A stretch of 64,000 nt of DNA from HGM11412 sp045536025 (GTDB lineage Bacteria; Bacillota; Clostridia; Christensenellales; Borkfalkiaceae), in assembly GCA_045536025.1 (NCBI GenBank), contig JAZSMT010000008.1, forward strand, positions 1 through 64,000. Direction: 5' to 3'. Shown piece after piece: positions 43,736 to 52,370 of this stretch. The stretch's first letter is position 1; each line of letters starts with the position of its first letter. The notes below the pieces were generated by a model, which was not told the DNA's origin, made no database searches, and was given only the letters and a program-made list of their open reading frames with translations. The position numbers and the translations under genes are program-made.

Positions 43736-44733
43736 TGTTTTGGTTTAATAAGTCTATAAAAGAGCTTGCAACATATAGTTACAAGTTAAAATCTACTGAG
43801 AAAGAAGCAGTTCAAAACCTTTTCCAATTGTATTTTAAAGACGGATTGAATCCTGATTTAAAGCAAAGAAACGTAAAATTGTCATTTAATGCAAAAGATA
43901 AACAATTAGTAAATAATAATGAAATTGCTTATTTAAAAGCACTATATGAAGGTTGTGAAGAAGGTACGGAAATATTGTCTAAAATTAACGAGTGTTTAGC
44001 GCACGACTATCTATCATTTAATACTGATAATTATTCAATTATTAACCATATTGGTGCTTGTGCGCAAATACAATTAATAGAAAAAGATAATGAAATGAAA
44101 ATACTGAAAAGGAGGCTACCAGAAGATAATCCAAAAAGAATTGCGAATGAGTATGATATTTTATTGTCTATAAAAAATAAGAAATCAAAAGACCATGTAA
44201 TTCAGGTTTCAGAGCTTGTAGGTGAAGAAGCTTATTATATGGAAGCCGCAGATGATACATTAGAGTCATTTATTTTAGATTTTTTAAATAAAGATCTTTC
44301 CATTAAGGATAAATATGTCTTAATATTAGACATATTAGATTCAATTTATTATCTTCACGACTTAGGATATTTACATAGAGATTTACATCCGGGGAATATT
44401 TTTCATGTTAATGATAAATGGAAAGTTGGTGATTTTGGATTTGCAATAAATATTTATGATAGAAATGAACAGGCAATAAAAAGCGGCTACGGGCATCCTG
44501 ATTATGTATCGCCTGAACAATTACGCGACTTAAGTAGCGCAACTTTTGCTAGTGAAATATATTCTATCGGCAAAATCATAAATTTTATATTAACAAAAAA
44601 CCCAAAGAATAGAAATCATTTTTTATCAGATGTTGTTGAAAAATGCACTTATAAAGACCCATATAAGAGGTATCAAAGTATATTAGAATTGAAACAAGCT
44701 CTAACATTATCATTTGCAGAACCAAATATATAG
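43735..44733 (+). CDS. Ser/Thr protein kinase (soluble, Hanks type)
   Basis: 332 aa. An N-terminal region of about 100 residues with no clear domain leads to a kinase domain: an ATP-anchoring Lys in MKILKRRL (about 122-125), the alphaC Glu in ANEYDILL (E139), catalytic HRDLHPGN (D216, N221), DFG (233-235) and the activation-segment end GHPDYVSPEQL. All catalytic residues are present. There is no membrane segment or PASTA domain, unlike PrkC. The ATG overlaps the stop of the STAND gene (TAATG), indicating co-translation, so the two probably act together. Confidence 0.82.
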   Translation: MFWFNKSIKELATYSYKLKSTEKEAVQNLFQLYFKDGLNPDLKQRNVKLSFNAKDKQLVNNNEIAYLKALYEGCEEGTEILSKINECLAHDYLSFNTDNYSIINHIGACAQIQLIEKDNEMKILKRRLPEDNPKRIANEYDILLSIKNKKSKDHVIQVSELVGEEAYYMEAADDTLESFILDFLNKDLSIKDKYVLILDILDSIYYLHDLGYLHRDLHPGNIFHVNDKWKVGDFGFAINIYDRNEQAIKSGYGHPDYVSPEQLRDLSSATFASEIYSIGKIINFILTKNPKNRNHFLSDVVEKCTYKDPYKRYQSILELKQALTLSFAEPNI

Positions 44734-44845
44734 CGTCAGCTTTTACTATATTAATGGGGTTTAGTTTTTGTTCTAAATATTCAAAAAAACTTATATAATA
44801 TACGGGAAGTGTACAAGTTCCAATGTTGTATAAGGTAGTTGAATA

Positions 44846-45019
44846 GTGGAATTAGAACATATTGAAAATTATAAGACAATCTATAAGGAAAATGGTAAAA
44901 CTATAACTGTTATTAGGGAATTTCCCATCAACGCTGATGGGAATCTTTCTGCTATTATTGAAGCGTTGATAGATATTGTTGAACAAGAAGAGAAGGATGG
45001 GGATACAAATGATGAATGA
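44846..45019 (+). CDS. 57-aa acidic protein before the recombinases
   Basis: GTG start; the product begins MELEHIENYK and continues with KTITVIREFP and a helix (LSAIIEALIDIVEQEEK). It overlaps the first recombinase gene by 11 bases. The size and position match small genes commonly placed before large serine recombinases in Firmicutes elements, some of which may act in excision direction, but no motif proves this. The 44734-44845 gap contains a weak TATAAT (44794-44799). Confidence 0.5.
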   Translation: MELEHIENYKTIYKENGKTITVIREFPINADGNLSAIIEALIDIVEQEEKDGDTNDE

Positions 45020-46634
45020 AACCAAATACAAAGTTGGTATATATTGTAGGCTATCACAAGAGGACGGCAACGACGAAAGTCAATCAATTAAAACTCAAAA
45101 AGAATTAATATTTAATTATGTAAAAAAACAGGGGTGGACTGTAGCTGGTATTTACTCTGATGATGGCTATACGGGAACTAATTTTAATCGTCCAGATTTT
45201 AACCGATTAATTAATGATATTAAACTCGGGAAAATAAATTTAGTCATAACCAAGGATTTGTCGCGTTTGGGAAGAAATTATATTCAAGCGGGTTATTATA
45301 CAGAAGAGTTTTTTCCTGAATACAACGTAAGATATATTGCCATAAACGATAATTTTGATAGTTTTGACGAAGATAGTTGCGATTTTATGCCATTCAAAAA
45401 TATTATAAATGAGTGGTATGCAAAGGATATTTCAAAAAAAATCCGTTTTACGTTGGATGGAAAAGCAAAAAATGGAGAACCTAGAAATACGGTGTTTCCC
45501 ATTTACGGATATACATATAACGAACTATATGAAAGAATTCCCGATCCAGAAACGGCCGAAATTGTTAGGATCATATACAAGAAATATACTGAATGTGCTT
45601 CTACGTCAAGGGTAGCAAAGTATTTGCAAGAGCAAGGGGTGTATGTGCCAAGATTTTTTAACGCGGTTAAATATGGCTACAATAAAGCGAAAGTTCTTGC
45701 TATGCCCCAAGAAACCTATACTGCATGGACAACGAGTATGGTACGAGATATTATTGTAAAAGACGAATATCTTGGGGTGTATAGGACGGCACAAAGTAAG
45801 GGGATAAGTTTTAAGAATAAGAAAAGAAGAAAAAATGATAACTGCTATATATTTGAACATCGGTACGAACCGCTTGTCGATAAGGAGACTTGGGAACTAG
45901 CAAATGCGCTTCTTAAAAGGAGTAATTCAGGAACGGTATTGGTGGAAGACAATATATTTAAAGGGCTCCTTTATTGCAAGGATTGTGGAAAAGTCTTGAG
46001 AATTGAAAGATATAGAACACTAAAGAAAGAAGACTTTACTTACCGCTATTATTGTAATAATAAAGAATGTAAGTATTGTAATTCCATACCTAAAAAAACA
46101 TTAGAGGAATTGTTGATAAAGGAAATTGAATGTTTCAAAGTGAGTTTGTTATCACGAAGAAAGGAATTATTAGAATGTTTAAATAAAGAAAAAGAAACCT
46201 TAACTAGCAAGGCTGTAGATATTCAAACAGCGATTGATAAAGCAAAAACTAATTCTGAAAAAATAGATAAAAAAATTATGCATATTGTAGAGCAATACAT
46301 AGATGGCGCGTTACCTGAATCAACCTATCATCTTTTGTTGGAAAGTTTTAATAAAGAAAAGCAAATGTTTGAAGACGAAATTATTCAGTTAATGTCGCTA
46401 AAATGTGATTCTCCCACTACTAAAAAACATATGGATGCTATGGAGCTTATGGAAAAAATAGCTTCGATAGAACCTCAAAAATTATTGAAATACGATTTTT
46501 TACAAAAATTTATAGATAAAATATTTGTAAAAGCAGAACACATTGACGGCTCAAAACATAAACGAAATATCATGATAGATATTAAGTATAATATTCCCAT
46601 GGAACTAATGACTCCTGTTCTTAAAAATGAGTGA
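45009..46634 (+). CDS. large serine recombinase A
   Basis: About 541 aa. The resolvase-type catalytic domain begins YKVGIYCRLSQED with the nucleophilic Ser, followed by SDDGYTGTNFNRPDF and TKDLSRLGRNY. Then come the recombinase domain (GYTYNE, about 160-260), a zinc ribbon (CKDCG ... CNNKECKYC, about 335-375) and a coiled-coil C-terminus. I chose the ATG at 45009 over a TTG at 44976. It overlaps the second recombinase by 8 bases. Paired large serine recombinases recall ccrA/ccrB of SCCmec. Confidence 0.92.
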   Translation: MMNETKYKVGIYCRLSQEDGNDESQSIKTQKELIFNYVKKQGWTVAGIYSDDGYTGTNFNRPDFNRLINDIKLGKINLVITKDLSRLGRNYIQAGYYTEEFFPEYNVRYIAINDNFDSFDEDSCDFMPFKNIINEWYAKDISKKIRFTLDGKAKNGEPRNTVFPIYGYTYNELYERIPDPETAEIVRIIYKKYTECASTSRVAKYLQEQGVYVPRFFNAVKYGYNKAKVLAMPQETYTAWTTSMVRDIIVKDEYLGVYRTAQSKGISFKNKKRRKNDNCYIFEHRYEPLVDKETWELANALLKRSNSGTVLVEDNIFKGLLYCKDCGKVLRIERYRTLKKEDFTYRYYCNNKECKYCNSIPKKTLEELLIKEIECFKVSLLSRRKELLECLNKEKETLTSKAVDIQTAIDKAKTNSEKIDKKIMHIVEQYIDGALPESTYHLLLESFNKEKQMFEDEIIQLMSLKCDSPTTKKHMDAMELMEKIASIEPQKLLKYDFLQKFIDKIFVKAEHIDGSKHKRNIMIDIKYNIPMELMTPVLKNE

Positions 46635-48030
46635 AACTGCGGTAATATATGTTAGATTATCACGAGAAGATGAAGATAAAATTGATAAAAATAGAGAATC
46701 AAGAAGTATTGAAAATCAAATAAAAACATTAAATGATTTTGCTAAGGCGCAAGGTTTTAATGTTGACAATATATATTCTGATGATGGTTATAGCGGTGGG
46801 AATTTTGATCGTCCGGCATTTAGGCAAATGTTAGATGATATGCAGGCTGGAAGGTTTAATGTTATATTACTTAAGGATATATCGAGATTAGGGCGTTCTT
46901 TATATAGAGTTGGGGATTTTATTGAAAATATTTTTCCACGATATGGAATTAGGGTTATATCAGTAAATGATAACTACGACAGTAAGTTTTACAAAGACGA
47001 TATGTCCATAGTTTTAAGAAGTTTTCTAAATGATTATTATTTAAAAGAATTTAGAAAAAAGTGCAGGAAATCACGAGAACATTATGCGCAAACAAGACAC
47101 TTAAATTATTATCCTAAATACGGCTATTGTTTTGACGAAAAAGGGCGTGAACATATTGATGATTATTCAGCAAATATCGTTAGAAGAATTTATACTTATA
47201 TTGCTGAAAATAGTTTTTCTTGTGGCACTGTCGCAAAGATATTAAATGAAGAAGACGTTTTAACCCGTTCGGCTTATGCAACGCAAGTGCTTGGGCTTAA
47301 GGCACTACATAGACAATCCGCTGCAAAGTGGAATGCAGAAAAGGTTTGGAGCATTGCTACTGATTATGAATACTGTGGACATTCCGTTAATTGGTCAAGA
47401 CATAAGAAAAGCGAAAGGATTTTGTTAAAGAATACGCATCAGGCTATTATTTCCGAGGACTTATACACATTGGTGCAATCAGAAATAGAAAGACATTCAA
47501 AAGTAAAACAAAGATTAGAACATTTAGGCTCTTGTCTTATAGATAAACACTTAAAGAAGAATTTGTTGTTTTCTAAAAAACAGCAAATTTATTTTTTACG
47601 AGAGAAAAACAAAAAATTGTATTCAATACCTAGGGATATAATTGAAACTGTTTTATTTTTAGAAGTTTTATCACTTGTAGAAGAGTGGATAAGTAAATAC
47701 ATAAAGACACAAAAAGAATTTTATAAAAACAATTCTAAAAAATTGTTGGAAGATTTGAATTGTCAATATTTACAGTTGCTGGATTTACGTTTTGAAAACA
47801 AAATTGATGAGTTGACATTCCAAAAAAAGCAAAAATCATTATTAGACAGTATAAGAAACATTGACGAGTCAATAAAAGATGAAGTTGATTTTGGTAAAAT
47901 TGAAAATTTAATTTCAAGATTAAAAAGGATTAAAAAGCACAAAAAACAAGTGATAAAAACAGTTATAAAAGTCTGTTATGTAATAGAAAAAGAAACGGAT
48001 AATCTCATTTTAAAAATTGTGTTAAATTAA
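46627..48030 (+). CDS. large serine recombinase B
   Basis: 467 aa. The catalytic domain starts TAVIYVRLSRED (nucleophilic Ser), with SDDGYSGGNFDRPAF and LKDISRLGRSL, followed by a recombinase domain and a C-terminal coiled-coil. The cysteine zinc ribbon present in recombinase A is missing: the region around LGSCLIDKHLKKNLLFSKK has lost the cysteine pairs. B may therefore bind a different half-site or act only together with A. It is the last gene of the element, 343 bp before the PBP coding sequence resumes. Confidence 0.9.
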   Translation: MSETAVIYVRLSREDEDKIDKNRESRSIENQIKTLNDFAKAQGFNVDNIYSDDGYSGGNFDRPAFRQMLDDMQAGRFNVILLKDISRLGRSLYRVGDFIENIFPRYGIRVISVNDNYDSKFYKDDMSIVLRSFLNDYYLKEFRKKCRKSREHYAQTRHLNYYPKYGYCFDEKGREHIDDYSANIVRRIYTYIAENSFSCGTVAKILNEEDVLTRSAYATQVLGLKALHRQSAAKWNAEKVWSIATDYEYCGHSVNWSRHKKSERILLKNTHQAIISEDLYTLVQSEIERHSKVKQRLEHLGSCLIDKHLKKNLLFSKKQQIYFLREKNKKLYSIPRDIIETVLFLEVLSLVEEWISKYIKTQKEFYKNNSKKLLEDLNCQYLQLLDLRFENKIDELTFQKKQKSLLDSIRNIDESIKDEVDFGKIENLISRLKRIKKHKKQVIKTVIKVCYVIEKETDNLILKIVLN

Positions 48031-48048
48031 TATAAAAAAGATTGATAT

Positions 48049-48144
48049 AACGAAATGAAAACGAAATTTTTTGCGTTTTGGCGAAATCAAAACGAAATTT
48101 TTGATTGATAACGAAATTCAGGGCTTTTAAATTTCGTTATCAAT
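48049..48144. repeat. AACGAAAT direct repeats and 15-bp inverted repeat
   Basis: AACGAAAT occurs at 48049, 48060, 48091 and 48110 (GGCGAAAT at 48080), and the last copy forms a perfect 15-bp inverted repeat: ATTGATAACGAAATT (48104-48118) with AATTTCGTTATCAAT (48130-48144). This is non-coding and next to the recombinase genes, so a binding array for an element-encoded protein is possible. Confidence 0.6.
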
Positions 48145-48201
48145 AAATATAAGCATTGACATAATTCGTCACAATATAATAAAACTTAATAAATTTATAA
48201 C

Positions 48202-48236
48202 AATCTTACAATGTATAATGTATTGTAAGATTTTAT
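48202..48236 (+). terminator. terminator at the right end of the element
   Basis: AATCTTACAAT/ATTGTAAGATT with an AT-rich loop and a T-rich tail. Between it and 48373 I see no gene, only a near-identical direct repeat GTTTACGCAAGTAA (48248 on) and GTTTACACAAGTAA (48350 on). Confidence 0.7.
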
Positions 48237-48373
48237 TTTCTAATAGAGTTTACGCAAGTAAAAGGAAAAACCTGTTGATAAAATTTTCTAGATAAAATAA
48301 GCGAGAAACCCCTTTATTCATAAGGTTTTTTGGATTTTATATAGCAAAGTTTACACAAGTAAGCGGTAAGAGA

Positions 48374-48577
48374 GGAACGGCGCAAAAATATCAAAACGGT
48401 GTAATAAACCAAGGTAAATACGTTATGAGTTTTATAGGGTTTTTTCCTGCTGATAAACCCGAGTATTTGTGCTTAGTAATAGTTGACGAGCCTGTTGGTG
48501 GCACGTACGGCTCAACCGTTGCAGCACCGCTTGCAAAAGAAGTTTTCGAGGGAATAATTAGTTGTAAGGGGCTTTAA
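48374..48577 (+). pseudogene. class B penicillin-binding protein (FtsI/SpoVD), 3' part (67 codons)
   Basis: In frame from 48374 the sequence encodes GTAQKYQNGVI, then YVMSFIGFFPADKPEYLCLVIVDEP and a C-terminal helix AAPLAKEVFEGI, the standard end of a class B PBP transpeptidase domain from the KTGT box onward. It has no start of its own. Immediately upstream the element sequence reads V-S-G-K-R in the same frame, mimicking the V-G-G-K-T it replaces. The stop is one base before the murE ATG, so this is the original dcw junction. Confidence 0.93.
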
Positions 48578-48578
48578 A

Positions 48579-50045
48579 ATGCTACTATCAGAGATTATTA
48601 ACAAAACAAAAATCGTCGATAAAATCAATTATTATGATTACGATATAGAAGAAGTGTGCGCCGATAGTCGTGAGGTTTATAAAAGGTGTTTGTTTTTTGC
48701 GATAAAAGGCAATAATACTGACGGTAATAAGTATATAGACGAAGCTATTGAGCGTGGCGCGGTAGCAGTAGTTACCGAAACGCCTACTAACTCAAAGATA
48801 TGCCAAATAATCGTTCCTAACGCAAAAGTTGCAATGGCTGAAATGGCGCGCAACTTTTATAAGCCAAAGGGTAAAAGAGTTAAGGTTATAGGTGTAGTTG
48901 GCACTAACGGAAAAACTACCACGACCTTTATGCTTAAGTCAATTTTAGAAAGCGCGGGATATAAAGCAGGCGTTATAGGAACGCTCGGTGCCTTTTATTT
49001 AAAAGCCGAGGTTGCGCCGGAACTCACAACGCCAAACGCAATAGGGTTTTACGAACTGCTTTGTAATATGGCAAACGCAGGCGTCGAGTATGCGGTGGTG
49101 GAACTGTCGGCTCACGCAATTGACCAGCAACGGCTTGGAAATTTAAAATTCGAGTGTTTAATTTTTACAAACTGCACTCAAGACCACCTTGACTATTTTA
49201 AAGATTTTGACAGTTACGAAAATACTAAAACAAGCGTTTTTACCAAGAAAAACTGTCGTTTTGCAGTAGTTAATTCGGACGATGCCACAGGTGTAAAAAT
49301 TATAAAGGAAAGCGACGCTAAAATTTTTACCTACGGATTAGAAAACCCGTCTGACGTTTTTGCAATTAAAGTAAAAAATGGCGTTGACGGCGTATCGTTC
49401 ATAATAAACGCCTTTGACGAGATTTCTAAACTTTACTACAAATGCGCTGGAATTTTTAACGTTTATAACGCTTTGTCTGCGTCCACTTGCGCGTCAGTTC
49501 TAGGAATACCTATGAAAGCGATAAAAGAGGGGTTAAAATCTATTAAGTGTGTATCGGGGCGTATGGAGCTCGTTGAAAGCTTTAACGGCGGTAACGTATT
49601 TATCGACTACGCGCACACGCCCGATGGACTTGAAAATTTATTAAAAACCATTAAGGAAATAACGAAAGGAAAAGTGATTTTAGTATTTGGTTGCGGTGGT
49701 AATCGGGATAAACAAAAGCGACCTTTAATGGGCGAAATTGCAGGTAAATATGCTGATTTTAGCGTTATAACCTCTGATAATCCAAGATACGAAGAGCCTT
49801 ACCAAATAATTTCTCAAATTGAAAAGGGGCTTAGGAAATACTCACTTTCATACATAACCATACAAAATCGTAAAATGGCAATCGGATATGCGTTAACTAA
49901 ATTAAAAAGTGGGGATACGCTTATCGTTGCAGGTAAAGGGGCGGAAGAGTATCAAGAAATTATGGGCATAAAAAATAGATTTTCAGATAGGGAAGAAATA
50001 AGAGATAGTATTGCAAAAATAAAATTCGGTGGAGAGCTTTTTTGA
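48579..50045 (+). CDS. murE: UDP-MurNAc-tripeptide synthetase MurE (meso-DAP type)
   Basis: Adds the third stem-peptide residue to UDP-MurNAc-L-Ala-D-Glu. VVGTNGKTTT (ATP site, about 106-115), TTPNAIGF, the KxxVFTKKNC region with the carbamylated lysine area, GGNRDKQKRPLMG and DNPR (about 400, the meso-diaminopimelate-recognising motif; Lys enzymes differ here) are present. 488 aa. The wall is therefore predicted to be DAP-type. It overlaps mraY by TTGA. Confidence 0.95.
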   Translation: MLLSEIINKTKIVDKINYYDYDIEEVCADSREVYKRCLFFAIKGNNTDGNKYIDEAIERGAVAVVTETPTNSKICQIIVPNAKVAMAEMARNFYKPKGKRVKVIGVVGTNGKTTTTFMLKSILESAGYKAGVIGTLGAFYLKAEVAPELTTPNAIGFYELLCNMANAGVEYAVVELSAHAIDQQRLGNLKFECLIFTNCTQDHLDYFKDFDSYENTKTSVFTKKNCRFAVVNSDDATGVKIIKESDAKIFTYGLENPSDVFAIKVKNGVDGVSFIINAFDEISKLYYKCAGIFNVYNALSASTCASVLGIPMKAIKEGLKSIKCVSGRMELVESFNGGNVFIDYAHTPDGLENLLKTIKEITKGKVILVFGCGGNRDKQKRPLMGEIAGKYADFSVITSDNPRYEEPYQIISQIEKGLRKYSLSYITIQNRKMAIGYALTKLKSGDTLIVAGKGAEEYQEIMGIKNRFSDREEIRDSIAKIKFGGELF

Positions 50046-51025
50046 AAACTTTAATTGTAGGCTTGCTGATATCGGCAATTTTAACGATAATTACAGGTTT
50101 TTTAGTTCTTCCTTTACTTAAAAAGTTAAAAATTGGTCAACCCATTTTAAAATACGTTACCGAACATAAAAGTAAAAGCGGAACGCCGACAATGGGCGGA
50201 GTATTTTTTGTATTATCTGCAACAGCCGTATTTTTAATATTTACAAGCGGAAGAAACCGCTTAGGCGTGCTTGCACTTGCAATTACGATAGGATTTATGG
50301 CGGTTGGGTTTATCGACGATTTTTTAAAAATCAAGCTCAATCGCAACGAGGGGTTGACGGCACTTCAAAAACTGCTTTTTCAAATAGGAATTTCGTTAAT
50401 TGCATCATTTTTTGCATACGAAAGCGGTTTGGATTTTCTATATCTGCCGTTTACCGATAAAAAACTAAGTATTAGTTATTTTTCAATCCCTTTAAATGCG
50501 TTAGTGTTCGTGGCAACCGTTAACTCGGTTAACTTAACCGATGGGCTTGACGGACTTTGCGGTTCAGTAAGCCTCGTGTTTTTTTTAGCTATGTCGGTAA
50601 TTATCGTGTTGCAAATAGAAAGTTACCAAAGTTTTTATTTGATTAAAGAAGAGTATGAAAATTTATCGCTACTGTCGTCTTGTATGGCAGGCGCAATGGT
50701 AGGATACTTGCTATTTAACACCTCTAAAGCATCCGTATTTATGGGGGATACAGGCTCGCTTGCAATAGGCGGTGCAATATCTTCAATTTCAATTTTTTCA
50801 GGTAACACTTTGCTAATACCCGTTATGGGAATTTGCTACGTTTTATCTTCGCTATCGGTAATAATTCAAGTTGTCTATTATAAAAAAACTAATAAAAGGT
50901 TGTTTTTAATGGCACCACTTCATCATCATTATCAAAAGCTTGGCTTTAGTGAAGCTAAAATAAGCTACGCCTACGCCGTAGTTACGGCGGTTATAGGCTT
51001 GGCAACAATTATAAGTTATCTATAG
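50042..51025 (+). CDS. mraY: phospho-MurNAc-pentapeptide transferase MraY
   Basis: Forms lipid I on the inner face of the membrane. 327 aa with about ten membrane helices. HKSKSGTPTMGG, GFIDDFLKI (the catalytic Asp pair), NSVNLTDGLDGL (Mg site) and APLHHHYQKLG are all visible. The likely start is TTG at 50042, overlapping the murE stop (TTGA), behind GGAGAG. Confidence 0.95.
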   Translation: MKTLIVGLLISAILTIITGFLVLPLLKKLKIGQPILKYVTEHKSKSGTPTMGGVFFVLSATAVFLIFTSGRNRLGVLALAITIGFMAVGFIDDFLKIKLNRNEGLTALQKLLFQIGISLIASFFAYESGLDFLYLPFTDKKLSISYFSIPLNALVFVATVNSVNLTDGLDGLCGSVSLVFFLAMSVIIVLQIESYQSFYLIKEEYENLSLLSSCMAGAMVGYLLFNTSKASVFMGDTGSLAIGGAISSISIFSGNTLLIPVMGICYVLSSLSVIIQVVYYKKTNKRLFLMAPLHHHYQKLGFSEAKISYAYAVVTAVIGLATIISYL

Positions 51026-51032
51026 GAGAGTT

Positions 51033-52370
51033 ATGTATTACAAAAACACGTCTTTTTTAGTTGCAGGATTACAAAAAAGCGGACTTTCAGCAACGAAATT
51101 TTTGCTTGAACGAGGTGCTAAAGTATATATTTACGACAAGCGTAAAAGTGAACAAGTGCTAAAAAATATCGAGGCGCTTGAGTTTTTAGGCGCTAAAGTC
51201 GTAACCGATTATAAATCGGCGGTAAAGTTTATCGACGTTTTAGTAATAAGCCCGGGCGTTCCTATAGACAGCGATATTTGCATTACCTATAAAAAGGCTG
51301 ATAAGAGAATTATCGGAGAACTTGAGCTTGGTGCGCTTGAGATAAAAACGCCCTTAGTTGCAGTTACTGGCACTAACGGTAAAACTACCGTTTGTTCGCT
51401 TATACATAAAGCCCTTGAGAACGCTAATTTAAAATCAACCCTTTCAGGTAACGTTGGAACGCCAATAACTTCAATGATTAATGAAATTAATCAAAGCGAT
51501 ATATCAGTTGTTGAAGTCTCAAGTTACCAACTTGAAACGACGTACGCTTTTACGCCACACGTATCCGTCGTTTTAAATATCACGCCTGACCACCTTGAAA
51601 GGCATTATTCAATGGAAAATTACACCCTAGTGAAAAGTAAGCTCGTACTACCACTTAGAGAGAGTGAATTTGCCGTTTTAAATTACGACGACGAAAGGGT
51701 TAAAGACTTTTCACGCCTAACTAAATCTAAAATTTTATGGTTTTCAGTAAAAGAGGAGGTTGATGGGGCATACCTGAACGATAACGCAGTATATTTCAAA
51801 GGCGAAAAAATCGTTGACTGCGATAAGTTGATAATTAAAGAGCCTCACAATCTTCAGAACGTTCTAGCAACCGTTTGCGTGCTAAAGGCGGTAGGGGTTG
51901 AAAACGATGATATAGTTAAATCACTTACGTCGTTTAAAGGCGTTAAACATCGCTTTCAAAAGGTGTGCGAAAAAGATGGCGTAACCTTTATTAACGACAG
52001 TAAATCCACCAACCCAGACAGCACTTTAAAGGCGATAGACAGCCTTAATAAATCAGCCGTTCTTATCCTTGGCGGAAGTGAAAAGGGGCTTGATTATACC
52101 GAGCTTTTTGAAAAGATTAAAAGTTCGAAGAAAGTTACACACACGGTAATAACGGGGCAGTCGGCAGGGGCTATGCTTTCGTACGCGGTAAAGGCAGGGC
52201 TTGACGGCGTAATTATAGTAAAAGGCTTTGACGAGGCTGTAAAAACAGCTTATAAACTTTGCGGTCAAAACGATGCCGTGCTATTATCGCCTGCAACTGC
52301 AAGCTTTGACGAGTTTAAAGATTTTGAAGAGAGGGGGGAAAGGTTTGTTAAAGTTGCTAACTCCCTCTAA
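51033..52370 (+). CDS. murD: UDP-MurNAc-L-Ala-D-Glu ligase MurD
   Basis: Adds D-Glu to UDP-MurNAc-L-Ala. ISPGVP, VTGTNGKTTV (about 111-120), GNVGTPI, VSSYQLE, NITPDHLERH and INDSKSTNPDST are family blocks. 445 aa. It starts 7 nt after mraY behind AGGAGAG. Its 3' end overlaps the start of ftsW by about 26 bases. Confidence 0.96.
   Translation: MYYKNTSFLVAGLQKSGLSATKFLLERGAKVYIYDKRKSEQVLKNIEALEFLGAKVVTDYKSAVKFIDVLVISPGVPIDSDICITYKKADKRIIGELELGALEIKTPLVAVTGTNGKTTVCSLIHKALENANLKSTLSGNVGTPITSMINEINQSDISVVEVSSYQLETTYAFTPHVSVVLNITPDHLERHYSMENYTLVKSKLVLPLRESEFAVLNYDDERVKDFSRLTKSKILWFSVKEEVDGAYLNDNAVYFKGEKIVDCDKLIIKEPHNLQNVLATVCVLKAVGVENDDIVKSLTSFKGVKHRFQKVCEKDGVTFINDSKSTNPDSTLKAIDSLNKSAVLILGGSEKGLDYTELFEKIKSSKKVTHTVITGQSAGAMLSYAVKAGLDGVIIVKGFDEAVKTAYKLCGQNDAVLLSPATASFDEFKDFEERGERFVKVANSL

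Larger units (their letters stand above)
38474..48375 (+). mobile_element. 9.9-kb serine-recombinase intervening element in the PBP gene
   Basis: The element begins inside the third KTG-box codon and ends where the PBP frame resumes. The left flank ends AAAACG-GG and the right flank starts GG-AACGGCG; fusing them at the shared GG gives AAA ACG GGA ACG GCG (K-T-G-T-A), restoring the gene. The insert shifts the frame (9902 bp is not a multiple of three). Cargo: XRE-DUF3990 toxin, partner, nuclease-like STAND NTPase, Ser/Thr kinase, a small protein, and two large serine recombinases at the right end. It is visibly more AT-rich, with codon use unlike its neighbours. No relaxase, capsid or replication gene is present. 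Boundaries are exact to about two bases if GG is the crossover. Confidence 0.88.

Noticed and set aside
48049..48117. AACGAAAT repeats considered as CRISPR or origin iterons
   Set aside because: Units of 8 bp are too short and irregular for CRISPR, and no replication protein gene is present to support iterons.
38474..48375. Element interpreted as a prophage or conjugative element
   Set aside because: No capsid, terminase, lysis, relaxase or type IV secretion genes are visible; only recombinases and cargo.
52273..52344. ATG at 52273 as start of ftsW
   Set aside because: It would add 24 poorly SEDS-like residues read out of frame over murD; the TTG at 52345 has a good ribosome site.
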